A DNA stretch of 64,000 nucleotides from Planktothrix sp. FACHB-1365 (GTDB lineage Bacteria > Cyanobacteriota > Cyanobacteriia > Cyanobacteriales > Microcoleaceae), in the NCBI RefSeq assembly GCF_014697575.1, contig NZ_JACJSC010000001.1, positions 186,001 to 250,000 on the forward strand, in the 5' to 3' direction. The notes below the pieces were generated by a model. The model saw nothing but the letters and a program-made list of their open reading frames with translations. It searched no databases and was not told the DNA's origin. A program made the translations under genes and the position numbers. This document shows, piece by piece, positions 38,210 through 48,102 of this stretch (position 1 is its first letter; the number at the start of each line of letters is the position of its first letter).

Positions 38210-38849
38210 TCAACCGCTAACCGGAATATTCCCGAGAGCACGTCACTGTTAATCCTGAGATTAACAGTTTATTCCCGTTGGTGCTATTAATTGGCAACAG
38301 ATTAAGATATAATAAAGTAGGTTTGAATTTCCAGAGTGCTGTATTAAACCCAAAAATCAGGGTCGTAATCGAGCTCAAAAGTATCGCACAAGGATACAAA
38401 ATCAGGGTTAGCGCTGAATCCATTATCGGCGCGATGAAGATAGATATACCCTGTATGGGGGATGACCTTTCAGACTCCCTTGTTAACTTGGGTTAGCAAA
38501 AATATATCGCTGACGATTACCTTAAACCCATCGTCAACGGCTATTGAAGACGTAGCAACGTTCAAAACGTCAAATTTTTTTGACTCTCTCCAAAAGTAGG
38601 GTAAGACATACCCGAAGTCTAAGTCAAATATTCTCCGTAAATCTTGGGGAGATCATACCCTCTAGGTAGCTTTTGCTTACCTTTATTTGTTATGTTTTTG
38701 CATCATTAAAGGTTGTAGAAACACTCAAAAATAAAGGGGTGCTTTTGCTGGGATTTTAATCAACCCAAAACCGCTTTACTTCAGTAAAGGGGAATATCAG
38801 ACTATTTGCACAAGCAAACGACTGTAAAACATAAAAGGGGGTGACGTCC
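38210..38849. other. Long gene-free leader region
   Basis: About 640 bp without a credible gene. It holds a terminator-like hairpin at 38245-38268, a small CTTTACTTCAGTAAAG hairpin near 38770-38787, and a weak GACGT/ACGTC stem near 38550-38575 followed by a T run. A 72-codon frame at 38278 looks accidental. A leader RNA or small RNA is possible but unproven. Confidence 0.4.
38245..38268 (+). terminator. Hairpin after the 37526 gene
   Basis: Perfect 10-bp arms ACTGTTAATC (38245-38254) and GATTAACAGT (38259-38268), then TTATT. Located 36 bp after the stop codon. Confidence 0.6.
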
Positions 38850-39200
38850 ATGTTCAAGCAAAATCAAAATCAACTCAAAAAAGTGCAATTAGCTGAAGGA
38901 GTATTTGTCTATACTCCCCTGGATGATCTGTGCATTCCAGCTTTACGGTCTGGGTATGCGGGATACCCCGTTAACCCTCGATGGAATGCGATCAAGTTCC
39001 ATGCTTGGAAAATCGGACGACAATGGCGCGAAGCGCTAGGGCGGGGCGAAATGATCATCCGGTCAACGGACTCGATGTTAGTCCCCATTCAGAAGACTGA
39101 GGAAAGTAGTGATTCTCCCTTACCTCGATCGTGGAACATTAACCCAATATTAAAATTATCCGACCATTCGTCTCAAAAGGATGTTCTCGCTTTAATTTGA
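38850..39200 (+). CDS. Small conserved protein of unknown function
   Basis: A 116-residue protein starting MFKQNQNQLKKVQLAEGVFV, with the core VYTPLDDLCIPALRSGYAGY and FHAWKIGRQWREALGRGEM. ATG 38850 is used, with AAAGGGGG upstream; a GTG at 38841 is too close to it. No domain recognised. The long leader suggests post-transcriptional or multi-promoter control. Confidence 0.65.
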   Translation: MFKQNQNQLKKVQLAEGVFVYTPLDDLCIPALRSGYAGYPVNPRWNAIKFHAWKIGRQWREALGRGEMIIRSTDSMLVPIQKTEESSDSPLPRSWNINPILKLSDHSSQKDVLALI

Positions 39201-39294
39201 GTTAGAATTTTAAGCAATCTCAAGAGTCAAAGCAGATATTTTCCTGTTTCCTGGCTCCTGAGCTTGCACCTAACCCTCAAACAGCAGATCAACC

Positions 39295-40083
39295 ATGAAG
39301 AAACTCACTATGTCATTACTAGCAGCTTGTTTAGTGACTTTACTCTCGCTAACAAGCTTTTCTAGTAATGCTTGGGCTTTTGATCAAACCCAGCTTGACC
39401 TTCTCAAAAGCAGCGTTGAACAATGGAATAATTGGAAATTTAGCACGGGTTCACGCCCAGACTTAACGGGAGCCGACTTGAGTGGCTTAAACTTAACGGA
39501 TGCTTTTTTGCGTTTCTCTGACCTGAGTGGAGCGAATTTAGCGGGTACTAACCTCCATGATGCCGATCTGATCAGTGTCAAGTTAAACAATGCTAATTTA
39601 ACTGGAGCCGACTTAACTGATACATCCCTTTCTGATACCGACTTTAGTGGTGCGAATCTAACAAATGCTAATCTGAGTGGATACCACTATACAGATGATT
39701 TCATTAATTTTCAAGGGGCAAACTTAAGCGATGCTAACTTAAATAGCGACGAGCTAATAGTCTGTAATATAAACACAGATCCCTACGCAGATCGCTACAG
39801 AGATCCCTACGCAGATCGCTACAGAGATCCCTACGCAGACCGCTACAGAGATCCCTACGCAGACCGCTACAGAGATCCCTACGCAGACCGCTATACAGAC
39901 CCCGAAAATAGCTACAGATACCAGTTCCAATGTGAATCTTCTCGTTCACGAGAATCTAATTTAGTCGTCAATTTTTATCAAGCCACTTACAACGAGAATA
40001 CTCAATTTCCTCCGGGTTTAGATCCTGAACGTGCTGTTGCCAAAAACAATCAACCGTTTGATCGATATGCACGCTATCGCTAA
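39295..40083 (+). CDS. Secreted pentapeptide-repeat protein with DPYADRYR tandem repeat
   Basis: A signal peptide (residues 1-28, ending near SNAWA) is followed by pentapeptide repeats (LTGADLSGLNLTDAFL and so on, ~57-155). Residues 162-201 are five tandem copies of an eight-residue unit, DPYADRYR, encoded by 24-nt repeats. The tail ends GLDPERAVAKNNQPFDRY. The exported protein probably sits in the periplasm or on the surface. The tyrosine/aspartate-rich repeat is unusual within this family. Confidence 0.82.
   Translation: MKKLTMSLLAACLVTLLSLTSFSSNAWAFDQTQLDLLKSSVEQWNNWKFSTGSRPDLTGADLSGLNLTDAFLRFSDLSGANLAGTNLHDADLISVKLNNANLTGADLTDTSLSDTDFSGANLTNANLSGYHYTDDFINFQGANLSDANLNSDELIVCNINTDPYADRYRDPYADRYRDPYADRYRDPYADRYRDPYADRYTDPENSYRYQFQCESSRSRESNLVVNFYQATYNENTQFPPGLDPERAVAKNNQPFDRYARYR
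39778..39897 (+). repeat. Five tandem 24-nt repeats
   Basis: Unit GATCCCTACGCAGATCGCTA plus CAGA; units 3-5 carry a C for T change (GACCGC), and the last unit ends ATACA. In frame, so copy-number change keeps the reading frame: a likely variable-number repeat. Confidence 0.95.
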
Positions 40084-40284
40084 AACGATTAACACATTAC
40101 AGACCTCTGAGTTCTTTAAAAATTCAGGGGTCTAATTATAGCAGGACATAGGAGATAAAACAGCCATCATTAATGTTTTGATGATCTCGGCATTTATTCT
40201 ATCAATATTCTGATATAATAGATAATAGTCTCAATTGCTAATGATACAATTTTTTTCCTGTTTTTTATCTCCTGACACCTGATT

Positions 40285-40710
40285 ATGCTTTCTCCAGACC
40301 CAATGCCATTAACGGTTAAAGATGCTGAAGCCCTTTTAAAAGACTTTATTTGTAACGATGTTATTTCCCCGATCTCGGAGGCAGAAAACGCTAAAATTCA
40401 ACAAGCATTATTATTGCTAACTCGTGAATCTGAATATCAAATGATTGGGATTTGTGCAGATTCTAAGGAACAAGCCTTAACAGCATTAACCGATTATTTA
40501 AAAGCTTTTCAATACTCTATAAATGTTGGAGAAAATGCTTTAGATACCGTTGAAGGAGCCGTTTATTTAAAGTTTAATGGTCGCCATCAAACCTTTTATA
40601 TTAGCCCATATTTAGAAAAATATCGAGGGGTTTTAATTTCCTTTCAATCAACGGAAGAAGATGGAATTAATGGAGTATACGGGCATTTTCCGTTAGATTT
40701 ATTTGCTTAA
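40285..40710 (+). CDS. DUF1824-family protein
   Basis: A 141-residue protein with the pattern of DUF1824: YQMIGICADSKEQALTALTD, YLKFNGRHQTFYISPYLEKY and GVYGHFPLDLF at the end. Found in cyanobacteria and plants; function unknown. It converges on glgA. Confidence 0.82.
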   Translation: MLSPDPMPLTVKDAEALLKDFICNDVISPISEAENAKIQQALLLLTRESEYQMIGICADSKEQALTALTDYLKAFQYSINVGENALDTVEGAVYLKFNGRHQTFYISPYLEKYRGVLISFQSTEEDGINGVYGHFPLDLFA

Positions 40711-40731
40711 ATTGATCAAAAACCCATAGAG

Positions 40732-40801
40732 AAACCGGGTTTCTGAAGGATTCATCTTAATGTTATGTCTTAGATTAAGATAACAGCCAGAAACCCGGTT
40801 T
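40732..40801. repeat. Composite hairpin between convergent genes
   Basis: Outer perfect 14-bp arms AAACCGGGTTTCTG (40732-40745) and CAGAAACCCGGTTT (40788-40801), inner perfect 8-bp arms ATCTTAAT/ATTAAGAT. Placed between the DUF1824 and glgA stop codons, it can act as a bidirectional terminator. The AAACCGGGTTT core recurs in part at 48120-48195. Confidence 0.7.
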
Positions 40802-40817
40802 ATTTGAACATTAACCT

Positions 40818-42263
40818 TTAAACAACAACGCTAGAACTCGGTTGAGGTTGGGGGGGTGGAGCAGGTTCTGATTCATTCGGAACACCTCCATAGTTATCCA
40901 TCAAATTGCTATAGAGTTGGATATATTCTCTAGCAGAATTTTCCCAACTAAAGTTTTGACTCATACCACGACGTTGCAATTCTCGCCATTGATCTTTAAA
41001 CCGGAAGGCTTCAGAAGCCCGAACCATTGAGGTATAAAAATCTAAGGGTTCATAGCGATCAAAACAGTATCCTGTTCCTTGATAATTAATCGGATCATTA
41101 TAGGATACCGTATCCACTAAACCCCCAGTGCGTCGGACAATGGGAACACAACCGTAACGCATTGCCAACATTTGACTAATACCACAAGGTTCAAACCGAC
41201 TCGGCATCACAAAGGCATCACAACCCGCATAAATCCGCCGAGATAAGGCATCATTAAACAATAATTGTGTCGTCATCCGACCCGGATAACGAGAGGCCAT
41301 GTGCCATAATTGGGTTTCATAATAGCGATCGCCCGTTCCCAAAACAATCAATTGACAATCGGTATAAGATAAAAATTGATCCATAATTTGAATTACGAGA
41401 TCAATTCCTTTCTGTTCGACCAATCGCGTTACCATACCCATTAAGAACGTATTAGAATTAACTTCTAATCCCACTTCTTCTTGAATTGCAACTTTATTGA
41501 CGCGACGATTTTCTAGGCTATCAGCCGTAAAGCGTTCAGGAATATAAGGATCAGTCGCCGGGTTATAGGAAGTGGTATCAATTCCATTTAAAATCCCTGT
41601 CATTTTGCCACTGACATAGGATAGCAACCCTTCTAAATTTTCCCCATAGGCTGCGGTTTGAATTTGTTGAGCGTAAGTCGGAGAAACGGTCGTCACGACA
41701 TCAGCCGCTTGTACCGCCGCCGCCATCGTATTGTGACCCTGCATATACCAAGGACACCAAGTAATCCGTTCCAAATACCAGCGCCAAGGCCCTTGATAGG
41801 CTAAATTATGAATAGTGAAGACTGTAGCAATATCAGGCGTTTCGTGCATCCAGACCGGGATCATTCCCGTATGCCAGTCGTGGCAGTGAATAATATGGGG
41901 TTTCCAATAGTTCCACGCAAATTCAGCCGCGCCACTGGAAAATAAGGTGAACCGCCAATCCTCATCCTCTCCATAGTACACACGACGAGGCATAAAGGAT
42001 GGATGTCCAAACAAATATAATGGTACATCAGTTTTCGGAAATACCGTTTCAAATACCGCGAAACGCTGGTACATGGTATTTCCCCACCAGATCGGATCTT
42101 TTGGGATTTTGATCTTATCAGGGAGGAAGCCATAATAGGGCATAAAGATGCGAACATCGTGTCCCATTGCTCGCAATACCTGCGGCAATGCACCGACCAC
42201 ATCTCCCATCCCGCCAACTTTCGCTAAAGGTGCCGCTTCTGCGGCGACAAATAGAATTCGCAT
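40818..42263 (-). CDS. glgA: Glycogen synthase (ADP-glucose type)
   Basis: A 481-residue GT5 enzyme. The ADP-glucose-binding motif is [13 protein letters not shown] near the N-terminus, with [28 protein letters not shown] and the C-terminal [29 protein letters not shown]. It extends alpha-1,4-glucan from ADP-glucose. The KVGGMGDV form and length are those of cyanobacterial GlgA. The proline-rich tail ([17 protein letters not shown]) is probably dispensable. Confidence 0.96.
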   Translation of the reverse strand: MRILFVAAEAAPLAKVGGMGDVVGALPQVLRAMGHDVRIFMPYYGFLPDKIKIPKDPIWWGNTMYQRFAVFETVFPKTDVPLYLFGHPSFMPRRVYYGEDEDWRFTLFSSGAAEFAWNYWKPHIIHCHDWHTGMIPVWMHETPDIATVFTIHNLAYQGPWRWYLERITWCPWYMQGHNTMAAAVQAADVVTTVSPTYAQQIQTAAYGENLEGLLSYVSGKMTGILNGIDTTSYNPATDPYIPERFTADSLENRRVNKVAIQEEVGLEVNSNTFLMGMVTRLVEQKGIDLVIQIMDQFLSYTDCQLIVLGTGDRYYETQLWHMASRYPGRMTTQLLFNDALSRRIYAGCDAFVMPSRFEPCGISQMLAMRYGCVPIVRRTGGLVDTVSYNDPINYQGTGYCFDRYEPLDFYTSMVRASEAFRFKDQWRELQRRGMSQNFSWENSAREYIQLYSNLMDNYGGVPNESEPAPPPQPQPSSSVVV

Positions 42264-42497
42264 TTTAATTTTGCGTTCCCTTAGTTGCTCCGTAACGTTA
42301 TCATACCTGTCTCGGTGTCCGATTAAACGCTTTATTCGAGTTCGTTGAATTCGCTATCGAAGTGAGTCCCAAAGGCGATGTCCACTGTACCGCGAATATT
42401 GTATGTTGGAATTAGGAATAAATCTCACCGAAATCGAGTCAAGTCATGCTGTAGCTAAATACTCGGTTGTCGATGCCTTTCGCAGGAGATTCAAAAA

Positions 42498-43052
42498 ATG
42501 CTTGATCAACTGCTCAATGCTATTACATCCTGGGGTAGGTTTCCCAAGGCATTCACCAGACTTTCCCCCGTTGTTAACATTTTAGTCTGGAGTGTACTCC
42601 TTTTTGGGGAAATTCCCATAGCACAGGCTCTTTTAATTTCACAAAATCCTAACAATACTCCTTTAGAAAGGGCTACTGTTCAACATAATTTTTTGGAAGA
42701 GGGGGTTTACCTCTATGGTCAGTCTCCTCAACCGGAACAAATTGGACAAGCTTATATGGTGTTTGAGGTCAAGCAAGGTCAGGTGACGGGAGCGTTTTAT
42801 ATGCCTCGCTCGTCTTTTGACTGTTTTACCGGAGTTCCCCAAGGAAATCAACTTAATTTAAACATCATTGAAAGTTACAGTCAAGAAGCTTATTCTTATA
42901 ATATTGGTTTTAGCAATACTGCTGTTGTCGCGGCGGCCCAAGGTCAAGGAACAGAGAAAAACAATATTGTTTTAGAAGGGTTTCATCGAATTCCAACGGT
43001 GAGCGAAAATGACACTCGCCTTTTAAGTCAATGTAAAGCTGATTTTAAGTAG
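42498..43052 (+). CDS. Conserved hypothetical exported protein
   Basis: A 184-residue protein with a hydrophobic N-terminal segment (VVNILVWSVLLFGEIPIAQA) that resembles a signal anchor, then a beta-rich domain with VYLYGQSPQPEQIGQAYMVF and FYMPRSSFDCFTGVPQG. CGCAGGAGA is well placed before ATG 42498. The pattern resembles a cyanobacterial-only family; no function known. Confidence 0.7.
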   Translation: MLDQLLNAITSWGRFPKAFTRLSPVVNILVWSVLLFGEIPIAQALLISQNPNNTPLERATVQHNFLEEGVYLYGQSPQPEQIGQAYMVFEVKQGQVTGAFYMPRSSFDCFTGVPQGNQLNLNIIESYSQEAYSYNIGFSNTAVVAAAQGQGTEKNNIVLEGFHRIPTVSENDTRLLSQCKADFK

Positions 43053-43058
43053 ATAAAT

Positions 43059-43086
43059 AGGGAACAGGGAACAGGGAACAGGGAAC
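43059..43086. repeat. Four tandem AGGGAAC heptamers
   Basis: Four perfect copies of AGGGAAC directly after the stop codon of the preceding gene. Confidence 0.9.
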
Positions 43087-43159
43087 AGGAGATGGAAAAA
43101 AGGGGTTAGCTATCCGATAATTACTTGTAGCAAATATTGAAGGATGGAATATTAACGAT

Positions 43160-43196
43160 TAACGGTTAACCCTTAATTGTTAACAGTTAACCGTTA
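43160..43196. terminator. Bidirectional hairpin with A/T tracts
   Basis: Perfect 11-bp arms TAACGGTTAAC (43160-43170) and GTTAACCGTTA (43186-43196) followed by an A run, between convergent genes. AAC/GTT-type palindromes such as AGTTAACGGTTAAC also occur near 2157-2170. Confidence 0.6.
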
Positions 43197-43212
43197 AAAA
43201 AATCTATAACAA

Positions 43213-43890
43213 TTATTGTTTTTTGAGTAAATCAACGGCTTCTTGTAATAACCGGATAGCTTGTTCTATTTTACTCAATATTTCGGCTTGACTAACAGGT
43301 TTGGGTGTTGGTGTTGGTGCTGGTGTTGGCGTTGGTGTTGGTTTGGGTGTCGTTACACCTCCTAATTCATTGACATATCGCAATAAATCTTGATCTCGTC
43401 GTAACCATCCATTTAAGAAAACTTCTTGACTGGGGTTAGCTTTTACTCGTTGATAACGATAATCAATTCGATTTTGACAATAGCGTTGGGCGGTTTGTAA
43501 ATTATTGGCTTTTTCTAATGCGGCTTTTGATTTTGCGCCGAAATTGCCATCAACGGTTAACCCACCAATGGCTTCTTGTAAAAATTCTAAACTACCTTTA
43601 ACACTAAAATTAACGGCCGTATCAAAATGGGCTACCGCTAACGGTAACACCATTGAATCTGCTAAACAGGGTTTCCAAAATTGTAAATAATATAATTCTT
43701 CGACTTCAGGTTGTGTAATTTGGAGAACCGACTTAGACGTTAAATTCTTATTGCGTAAATAAGTATCATAACTTCCTTGACTAATTCCATAATTAACAGT
43801 TCCTGCTAAATCTCTAGGGTCGCCTACACCAGCTTCCCATTTTAACGTAAATTTTAATGCGGTTTTAAAAGCTTCAGGATATTCTGGCAT
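43213..43890 (-). CDS. GH108-like N-acetylmuramidase (endolysin-type)
   Basis: Residues 1-~165 match the GH108 domain with its PG-binding partner: FTLKWEAGVGDPRDLAGTVN YGIS (the catalytic Glu in WEAG) and the C-terminal AIGGLTVDGNFGAKSKAAL. A threonine/proline linker (TPKPTPTPTPAPTPTPKP) and a final amphipathic helix (SKIEQAIRLLQEAVDLLKKQ) follow. It would cleave peptidoglycan. The domain is typical of phage-derived lysozymes; the linker and helix are additions. No signal peptide and no holin nearby. Confidence 0.82.
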   Translation of the reverse strand: MPEYPEAFKTALKFTLKWEAGVGDPRDLAGTVNYGISQGSYDTYLRNKNLTSKSVLQITQPEVEELYYLQFWKPCLADSMVLPLAVAHFDTAVNFSVKGSLEFLQEAIGGLTVDGNFGAKSKAALEKANNLQTAQRYCQNRIDYRYQRVKANPSQEVFLNGWLRRDQDLLRYVNELGGVTTPKPTPTPTPAPTPTPKPVSQAEILSKIEQAIRLLQEAVDLLKKQ

Positions 43891-43965
43891 GGTTTGAGTT
43901 TGGGGTAAAGGTTAGATATTGATCAAAAAATATCAGTGCTTATCAATATCTAACCTATTTGTCAA

Positions 43966-44928
43966 CTAACTACGCTGAATTTCAGCAAAAATTTCGTTTA
44001 ATATCTCTTGAGCACCTTGGTCTTTGAGTTTATTGGCGAGTTGAATACCTAACTCTTCCGCATCCGCCGCATTTCCGGTGACGGTATCTTTAATTAAGCG
44101 TTTTCCATCCAGACTCGCCACCATTCCCGTTAAGGTCAGTTGGTCGCCATTAATAAAAGTATTCACACCAATGGGAACTTGACAACCGCCTTCTAACTCC
44201 CGTAGAAAAGCTCGTTCAGCATAACATCTTTGGGCGGTTGGAGTGTGTTCAAGAACTTTAATAATCTCAAGAATATCGCTATCTCCTTCTCGACATTCTA
44301 TTCCTAATGCGCCTTGTCCGACGGCGTGGAGGGAAATTTCCGAGGGGATGACTTGATGAATGCGATCGCTCATTCCTAAACGAGTTAACCCAGCAACCGC
44401 TAGAATAATAGCATCATACTCTCTATCGTCTAATTTTTGCAGACGAGTATTCAGGTTGCCGCGTATATCTTTAAATTCTAAATGAGGATAATGGTGTCTG
44501 AGTTGGGCTAGGCGTCGCAGAGAAGAAGTCCCAATAACAGCACCCGCCGGAAGGGTTTCCAGTTGCTTATCTTTATGTTTTTCATGAACGACTAAGGCAT
44601 CTGCGGGATCTTCGCGTTCCGAGACACAGCCTAACATTAATCCTTCGGGAAGTCGAGTCGGTAAGTCTTTGAGGGAGTGCACCGCAATATCGCTGCTGCG
44701 CTCAAGCATCCCTACTTCTAATTCTTTGGTAAACAGTCCCTTATCGCCAATTTTAGCCAGGGCGACATCAAGGATTTTATCGCCTTGGGTGGACATGGTT
44801 TGCACTTCAAAGGTGATTTCGGGGAAGTGTTTCTGAAGTTCTCCTTGTACCCAATAAGTTTGTACTAGGGCGAGTTGGCTTTTGCGCGATGCAATGCGGA
44901 CGGTACGAGTCGGGGCAGATACAGACAT
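43966..44928 (-). CDS. hemC: Porphobilinogen deaminase
   Basis: About 320 residues with all HemC hallmarks: [56 protein letters not shown] and the dipyrromethane-binding Cys in [10 protein letters not shown]. It joins four porphobilinogen units into hydroxymethylbilane for chlorophyll, heme and bilin synthesis. ATG 44928 ([18 protein letters not shown]) is preferred to the upstream start at 44946. Confidence 0.97.
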   Translation of the reverse strand: MSVSAPTRTVRIASRKSQLALVQTYWVQGELQKHFPEITFEVQTMSTQGDKILDVALAKIGDKGLFTKELEVGMLERSSDIAVHSLKDLPTRLPEGLMLGCVSEREDPADALVVHEKHKDKQLETLPAGAVIGTSSLRRLAQLRHHYPHLEFKDIRGNLNTRLQKLDDREYDAIILAVAGLTRLGMSDRIHQVIPSEISLHAVGQGALGIECREGDSDILEIIKVLEHTPTAQRCYAERAFLRELEGGCQVPIGVNTFINGDQLTLTGMVASLDGKRLIKDTVTGNAADAEELGIQLANKLKDQGAQEILNEIFAEIQRS

Positions 44929-45121
44929 ACTGAAGAAATAATACAAGCAAATAAAGTCACTTGATCTAGCCTACCGCAAGGAGGGACGTCAATGTTGTTA
45001 AGGTGTGTGACGGGGGAGGGATGTTGGGTTAAAAGCAACAGTTGTTACAAAACTTCATGTTTTTGACACAAAAGATATATAGGTAGGAAAAGCCATCTAG
45101 GATTGTGAACAATAAGATTTT

Positions 45122-45904
45122 ATGGAAATAATGATCATGGCTAGAACTCAAGATGTCATTGTCAAAAAGTTACCTGAGCTTTTACAAAATTTGCCCGACC
45201 AAGGTTTTCTTCAATTAGATTTGACAGAAGAGCAAAAAGAATGTTTTGAAAAAATGAGAGAATCTAATTTCTTACTTTCTCAAGCATTAGAAGCAAAATT
45301 TACAGGTCAAGATGGCATATTTGAGCAAGTTTTGGAAAATCAAGGAATTGACCCTTTAAAAAGAGAGGCAATTCGGAAAATAATTAAGGAATACGAAATA
45401 TTATGGGAAATTATTCAACTAGCAGAACCCTATCTAAAAAAATTCTATTCTGAAACGGCTGCTTTACTCTATCAAGAGCTACAGGATCAATCATCATCTC
45501 TAAATCGGTTTCGGTATAGAATATTGTCTAAAATGTTGAAAGAAAAGTATAAGTTTTTATCTCCTGAAGATTTGTTTATAGCCATAGTCAAAGAAGAACA
45601 ATACAGAATATTTATGGATTCTTTAGGGTTGAACAATACTGAATTTTCAGTGAATAAGATTCGTGAAATTTTAACTAGCTTTAAGATTTGTATTTTTCCC
45701 GGTAAAAACGAAATTCTTTCTCCTTATAAATATAAAGCTAGAGTTGATAAAGTAGTTGATTACGTAAAAATAAATCAACTCAATTATGGTTGGAAAGAAA
45801 TGATATTCTTTGTTTGCTTTCATTATTTAGAATGTTTACAAAATCCTTATTCTTCTGATGGAGATGCAATTTGTAACTCGGATTTTGAAGAATTAAGTGA
45901 TTAA
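45122..45904 (+). CDS. Unknown all-helical protein
   Basis: A 260-residue, charged, almost entirely helical soluble protein (for example FEKMRESNFLLSQALEAKF). AT content is higher than in neighbours. The start is uncertain: ATGs at 45122, 45134 and 45140 all lie in frame. No family recognised; it may be accessory. Downstream is a cluster of intergenic repeats. Confidence 0.6.
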   Translation: MEIMIMARTQDVIVKKLPELLQNLPDQGFLQLDLTEEQKECFEKMRESNFLLSQALEAKFTGQDGIFEQVLENQGIDPLKREAIRKIIKEYEILWEIIQLAEPYLKKFYSETAALLYQELQDQSSSLNRFRYRILSKMLKEKYKFLSPEDLFIAIVKEEQYRIFMDSLGLNNTEFSVNKIREILTSFKICIFPGKNEILSPYKYKARVDKVVDYVKINQLNYGWKEMIFFVCFHYLECLQNPYSSDGDAICNSDFEELSD

Positions 45905-46290
45905 TCTTGAAAAATGTGATCGCATTTCTTAAAATTAGCCTAATAAATTCCCCATTGTCATGCTGAACGAAGCGCAGCGTAGTGAAGCATCTCATAGAGA
46001 TTTCTGCTATCAGCAAATAACCCTTGAGATCCTTCGCTTCACTTCGTTACACTCAGGATGACATTGAAGGTTTAACGGTTTAAATTTGGGAGATGCGATC
46101 GCATTTATCCCTATAAAATTCCACAGTCAACGTAGGGGCGAGGCGCGCCTCGCCCCTACAGGGTTTAGATTGTTAGCAAAGATTTAAAATGATCAAGGTC
46201 AAAATCTGGTTGTCCCTAAAACAGGTGGTAAAATGGTAAAAACAACCTAGATTAAGCAGATTATACGTTTATTAGATTTGGAGATTTGGT
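45905..46290. repeat. Repeat-rich intergenic region
   Basis: Contains an inverted repeat of the widespread GTCATCCTGAGxGxAACGAAG type: GTCATGCTGAACGAAGCGCA at 45957 onward, and its complement ending CACTCAGGATGAC at 46062. A 28-bp perfect palindrome follows at 46132-46159. No gene. Confidence 0.75.
46132..46159. repeat. 28-bp perfect palindrome
   Basis: Two exact 14-base halves, GTAGGGGCGAGGCG and CGCCTCGCCCCTAC, without a loop. Partial relatives occur at 51606-51635 and 51806-51830. Confidence 0.95.
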
Positions 46291-46521
46291 ATGCAAAATA
46301 TAAAAACACAAAGTAAATCCTTAGAATATTACTTAAATTTACCTTATCCGATTACACTATATCCTGAACCTGACGGGGGTTATGTTGCTGAAATTAAAGA
46401 TTTACCTGGGTGTATGACTCAAGGGGAAACCCTAGAAGAAGTTATGGCAAATTTGCAAGATGCAAAACACCTATGGTTAGAAACCGCTTATGAATTTGGG
46501 GATGAAATTCCAAACCTATAA
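46291..46521 (+). CDS. HicB-family antitoxin-like protein
   Basis: A 76-residue protein with the HicB partial RNase H fold: YPITLYPEPDGGYVAEIKDL, PGCMTQGETLEEVMANLQDA. TTGGAG precedes the ATG. It lacks the C-terminal DNA-binding domain of long HicB proteins, and no hicA gene is beside it, so it is solitary. Solitary short HicB-like proteins are common in cyanobacteria. Confidence 0.82.
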   Translation: MQNIKTQSKSLEYYLNLPYPITLYPEPDGGYVAEIKDLPGCMTQGETLEEVMANLQDAKHLWLETAYEFGDEIPNL

Positions 46522-46612
46522 ATAAGAACTTAGAGAAGTGGAAAATCAGGAGCTTAAAATTAATCAAAACCCATTTAATTACAATTTATGCAAAATAAAA
46601 ATGAAAAACAGA

Positions 46613-46969
46613 TTATAAGAGGGTGAGAATAAAACTAACTATTAATAATCCGAAAACAACGACCCAAACAAGATTCTGTTGAAGCCAAATTTTGAGAGTA
46701 ACAGATGGAGTTTGCTGAGGTTTAATCGAAGTAGAAATTAACGGTTCAGAACGATTTTGATAAAGGGTACATTCCTGAGCAAAAGGACGTTGGGGAAAGT
46801 TACAGGTATCATCCTCATGATAGAGACAAGTTTCACAGAGAGATTCTTTCCCGCTAGAACGATAGAGGGGAATACCAGGATGTCCAAACGCTTTAAGCTG
46901 ATATTGACAATGGGGACAGTTAACCGCTTGGGAGTCAACAGGTTGGTGACAACGGGGACAATGGGACAT
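46613..46969 (-). CDS. Zinc-ribbon protein with C-terminal membrane anchor
   Basis: A 118-residue protein. A zinc ribbon (CPRCHQPVDSQAVNCPHC) opens it, a second cysteine group follows (LCETCLYHEDDTCNFP, QECTLYQ), and it ends with a membrane helix (NLVWVVVFGLLIVSFILTLL), making it tail-anchored. Eight or more cysteines suggest two metal sites. Function unknown. Confidence 0.75.
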   Translation of the reverse strand: MSHCPRCHQPVDSQAVNCPHCQYQLKAFGHPGIPLYRSSGKESLCETCLYHEDDTCNFPQRPFAQECTLYQNRSEPLISTSIKPQQTPSVTLKIWLQQNLVWVVVFGLLIVSFILTLL

Positions 46970-47103
46970 TTTAAGGGTTCAAACCTTCAAAAAATGAATC
47001 TGCGAATTTGGGGAAAATATCACAAAATAGAAAATGTGAGTCAGTTTGAAAATAAAGCCTAGCTTTATATTTGCACTTTAGCAGCCTTATACGGGCAGAA
47101 ACA

Positions 47104-47430
47104 ATGGATAATCAAAATAACTTACTCCGACAACTGCTGATGATTGGGATTGGAACAACATCGTTAGTAGCGGAAAAATTGCAGGAAGCAACGGATCAGT
47201 GGGTCAAAGACGGAACGATGAATACAGAGCAAGCTAAACGCTTTGTAGACGATATGATGCAGGGTCTAAGATTAGATCATACCAGTTTAGAAGACCTGAT
47301 GCAGCGACAGTTCCGAAATTTAATGCAGGATGTGGGGGTTCCCCGTCAGTCGGAACTCGATGAGTTACGCGGACGCCTCGACCGCCTCGAACGTCAAGTT
47401 AGAGATTTAGAAAATCGTCTTTGGCGCTAA
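47104..47430 (+). CDS. Phasin-like coiled-coil protein
   Basis: A 108-residue helical protein. The N-terminal half (LLMIGIGTTSLVAEKLQEAT) and the terminal coiled coil (DELRGRLDRLERQVRDLENR) resemble PhaF/phasin-type proteins, which coat polymer granules or act as organisers. ATG 47104 is preferred to TTG-type upstream starts. No PHA synthase is in the window. Confidence 0.65.
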   Translation: MDNQNNLLRQLLMIGIGTTSLVAEKLQEATDQWVKDGTMNTEQAKRFVDDMMQGLRLDHTSLEDLMQRQFRNLMQDVGVPRQSELDELRGRLDRLERQVRDLENRLWR

Positions 47431-47520
47431 ACAGTTCCCAAATAATGTCAAACTTAAAGATTGGGTTTTCTCTAAGAAAACAATCCTAAAGGTACATGAG
47501 TATACGCAGGAGGATGAATT

Positions 47521-48102
47521 TTGCGAGAAATTCTAATTAGTTTAGGGGTGATTATTGTTTGTACGGTTGTGTTAGTTGTTGCTCAAATTACAACAGCCGT
47601 CCAACAGGCGAAAGCGACGAATCAAAACACTCCTATTGCAGTACAACAAACGGTTTCCCCGACTTCAACAGTAAAACCATCTAGCAATCCTTTGTTTGCA
47701 CAAGGTATTGCGTCCAATGCTCAAACTATTATTGCTCAAAACATGACAAATTCAGAAGAAAAAGTAATTACAACTGACTCTGGTTTACAGTATGAGGATT
47801 TGAAAGAGGGAGACGGTGTATCTCCTAGTAAGGGTCAAACGGTTACAGTTCATTATACCGGAACTTTAACAAATGGTAAAAAGTTTGATAGTTCTCGCGA
47901 TCGCGGACAACCGTTTCAATTTAAAATTGGTGTAGGTCAGGTGATTAAAGGTTGGGATGAAGGCGTTATGAGCATGAAAGTAGGCGGACGTCGCAAGTTA
48001 ATTATCCCACCGGATTTAGGTTATGGTGCTCGCGGTGCTGGGGGTGTCATTCCTCCGAATGCAACGTTAGTTTTTGATGTGGAACTATTGGGCGTGAAGT
48101 AA
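47521..48102 (+). CDS. FKBP-type peptidyl-prolyl isomerase
   Basis: A 193-residue protein with an N-terminal membrane anchor or signal ([20 protein letters not shown]), a linker, and a C-terminal FKBP domain ([71 protein letters not shown]). The start is TTG 47521, set by AGGAGG seven nt before it; no in-frame ATG is nearby. It probably folds proteins in the periplasm or lumen. Confidence 0.93.
   Translation: MREILISLGVIIVCTVVLVVAQITTAVQQAKATNQNTPIAVQQTVSPTSTVKPSSNPLFAQGIASNAQTIIAQNMTNSEEKVITTDSGLQYEDLKEGDGVSPSKGQTVTVHYTGTLTNGKKFDSSRDRGQPFQFKIGVGQVIKGWDEGVMSMKVGGRRKLIIPPDLGYGARGAGGVIPPNATLVFDVELLGVK

Noticed and set aside
38278-38496. 72-codon frame in the long leader region
   Set aside because: No convincing start signal or protein features; overlaps structured leader sequence.
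39778-39897. Regular repeat array that could suggest a CRISPR
   Set aside because: The units are contiguous 24-mers without spacers and encode an in-frame octapeptide repeat inside a secreted protein.
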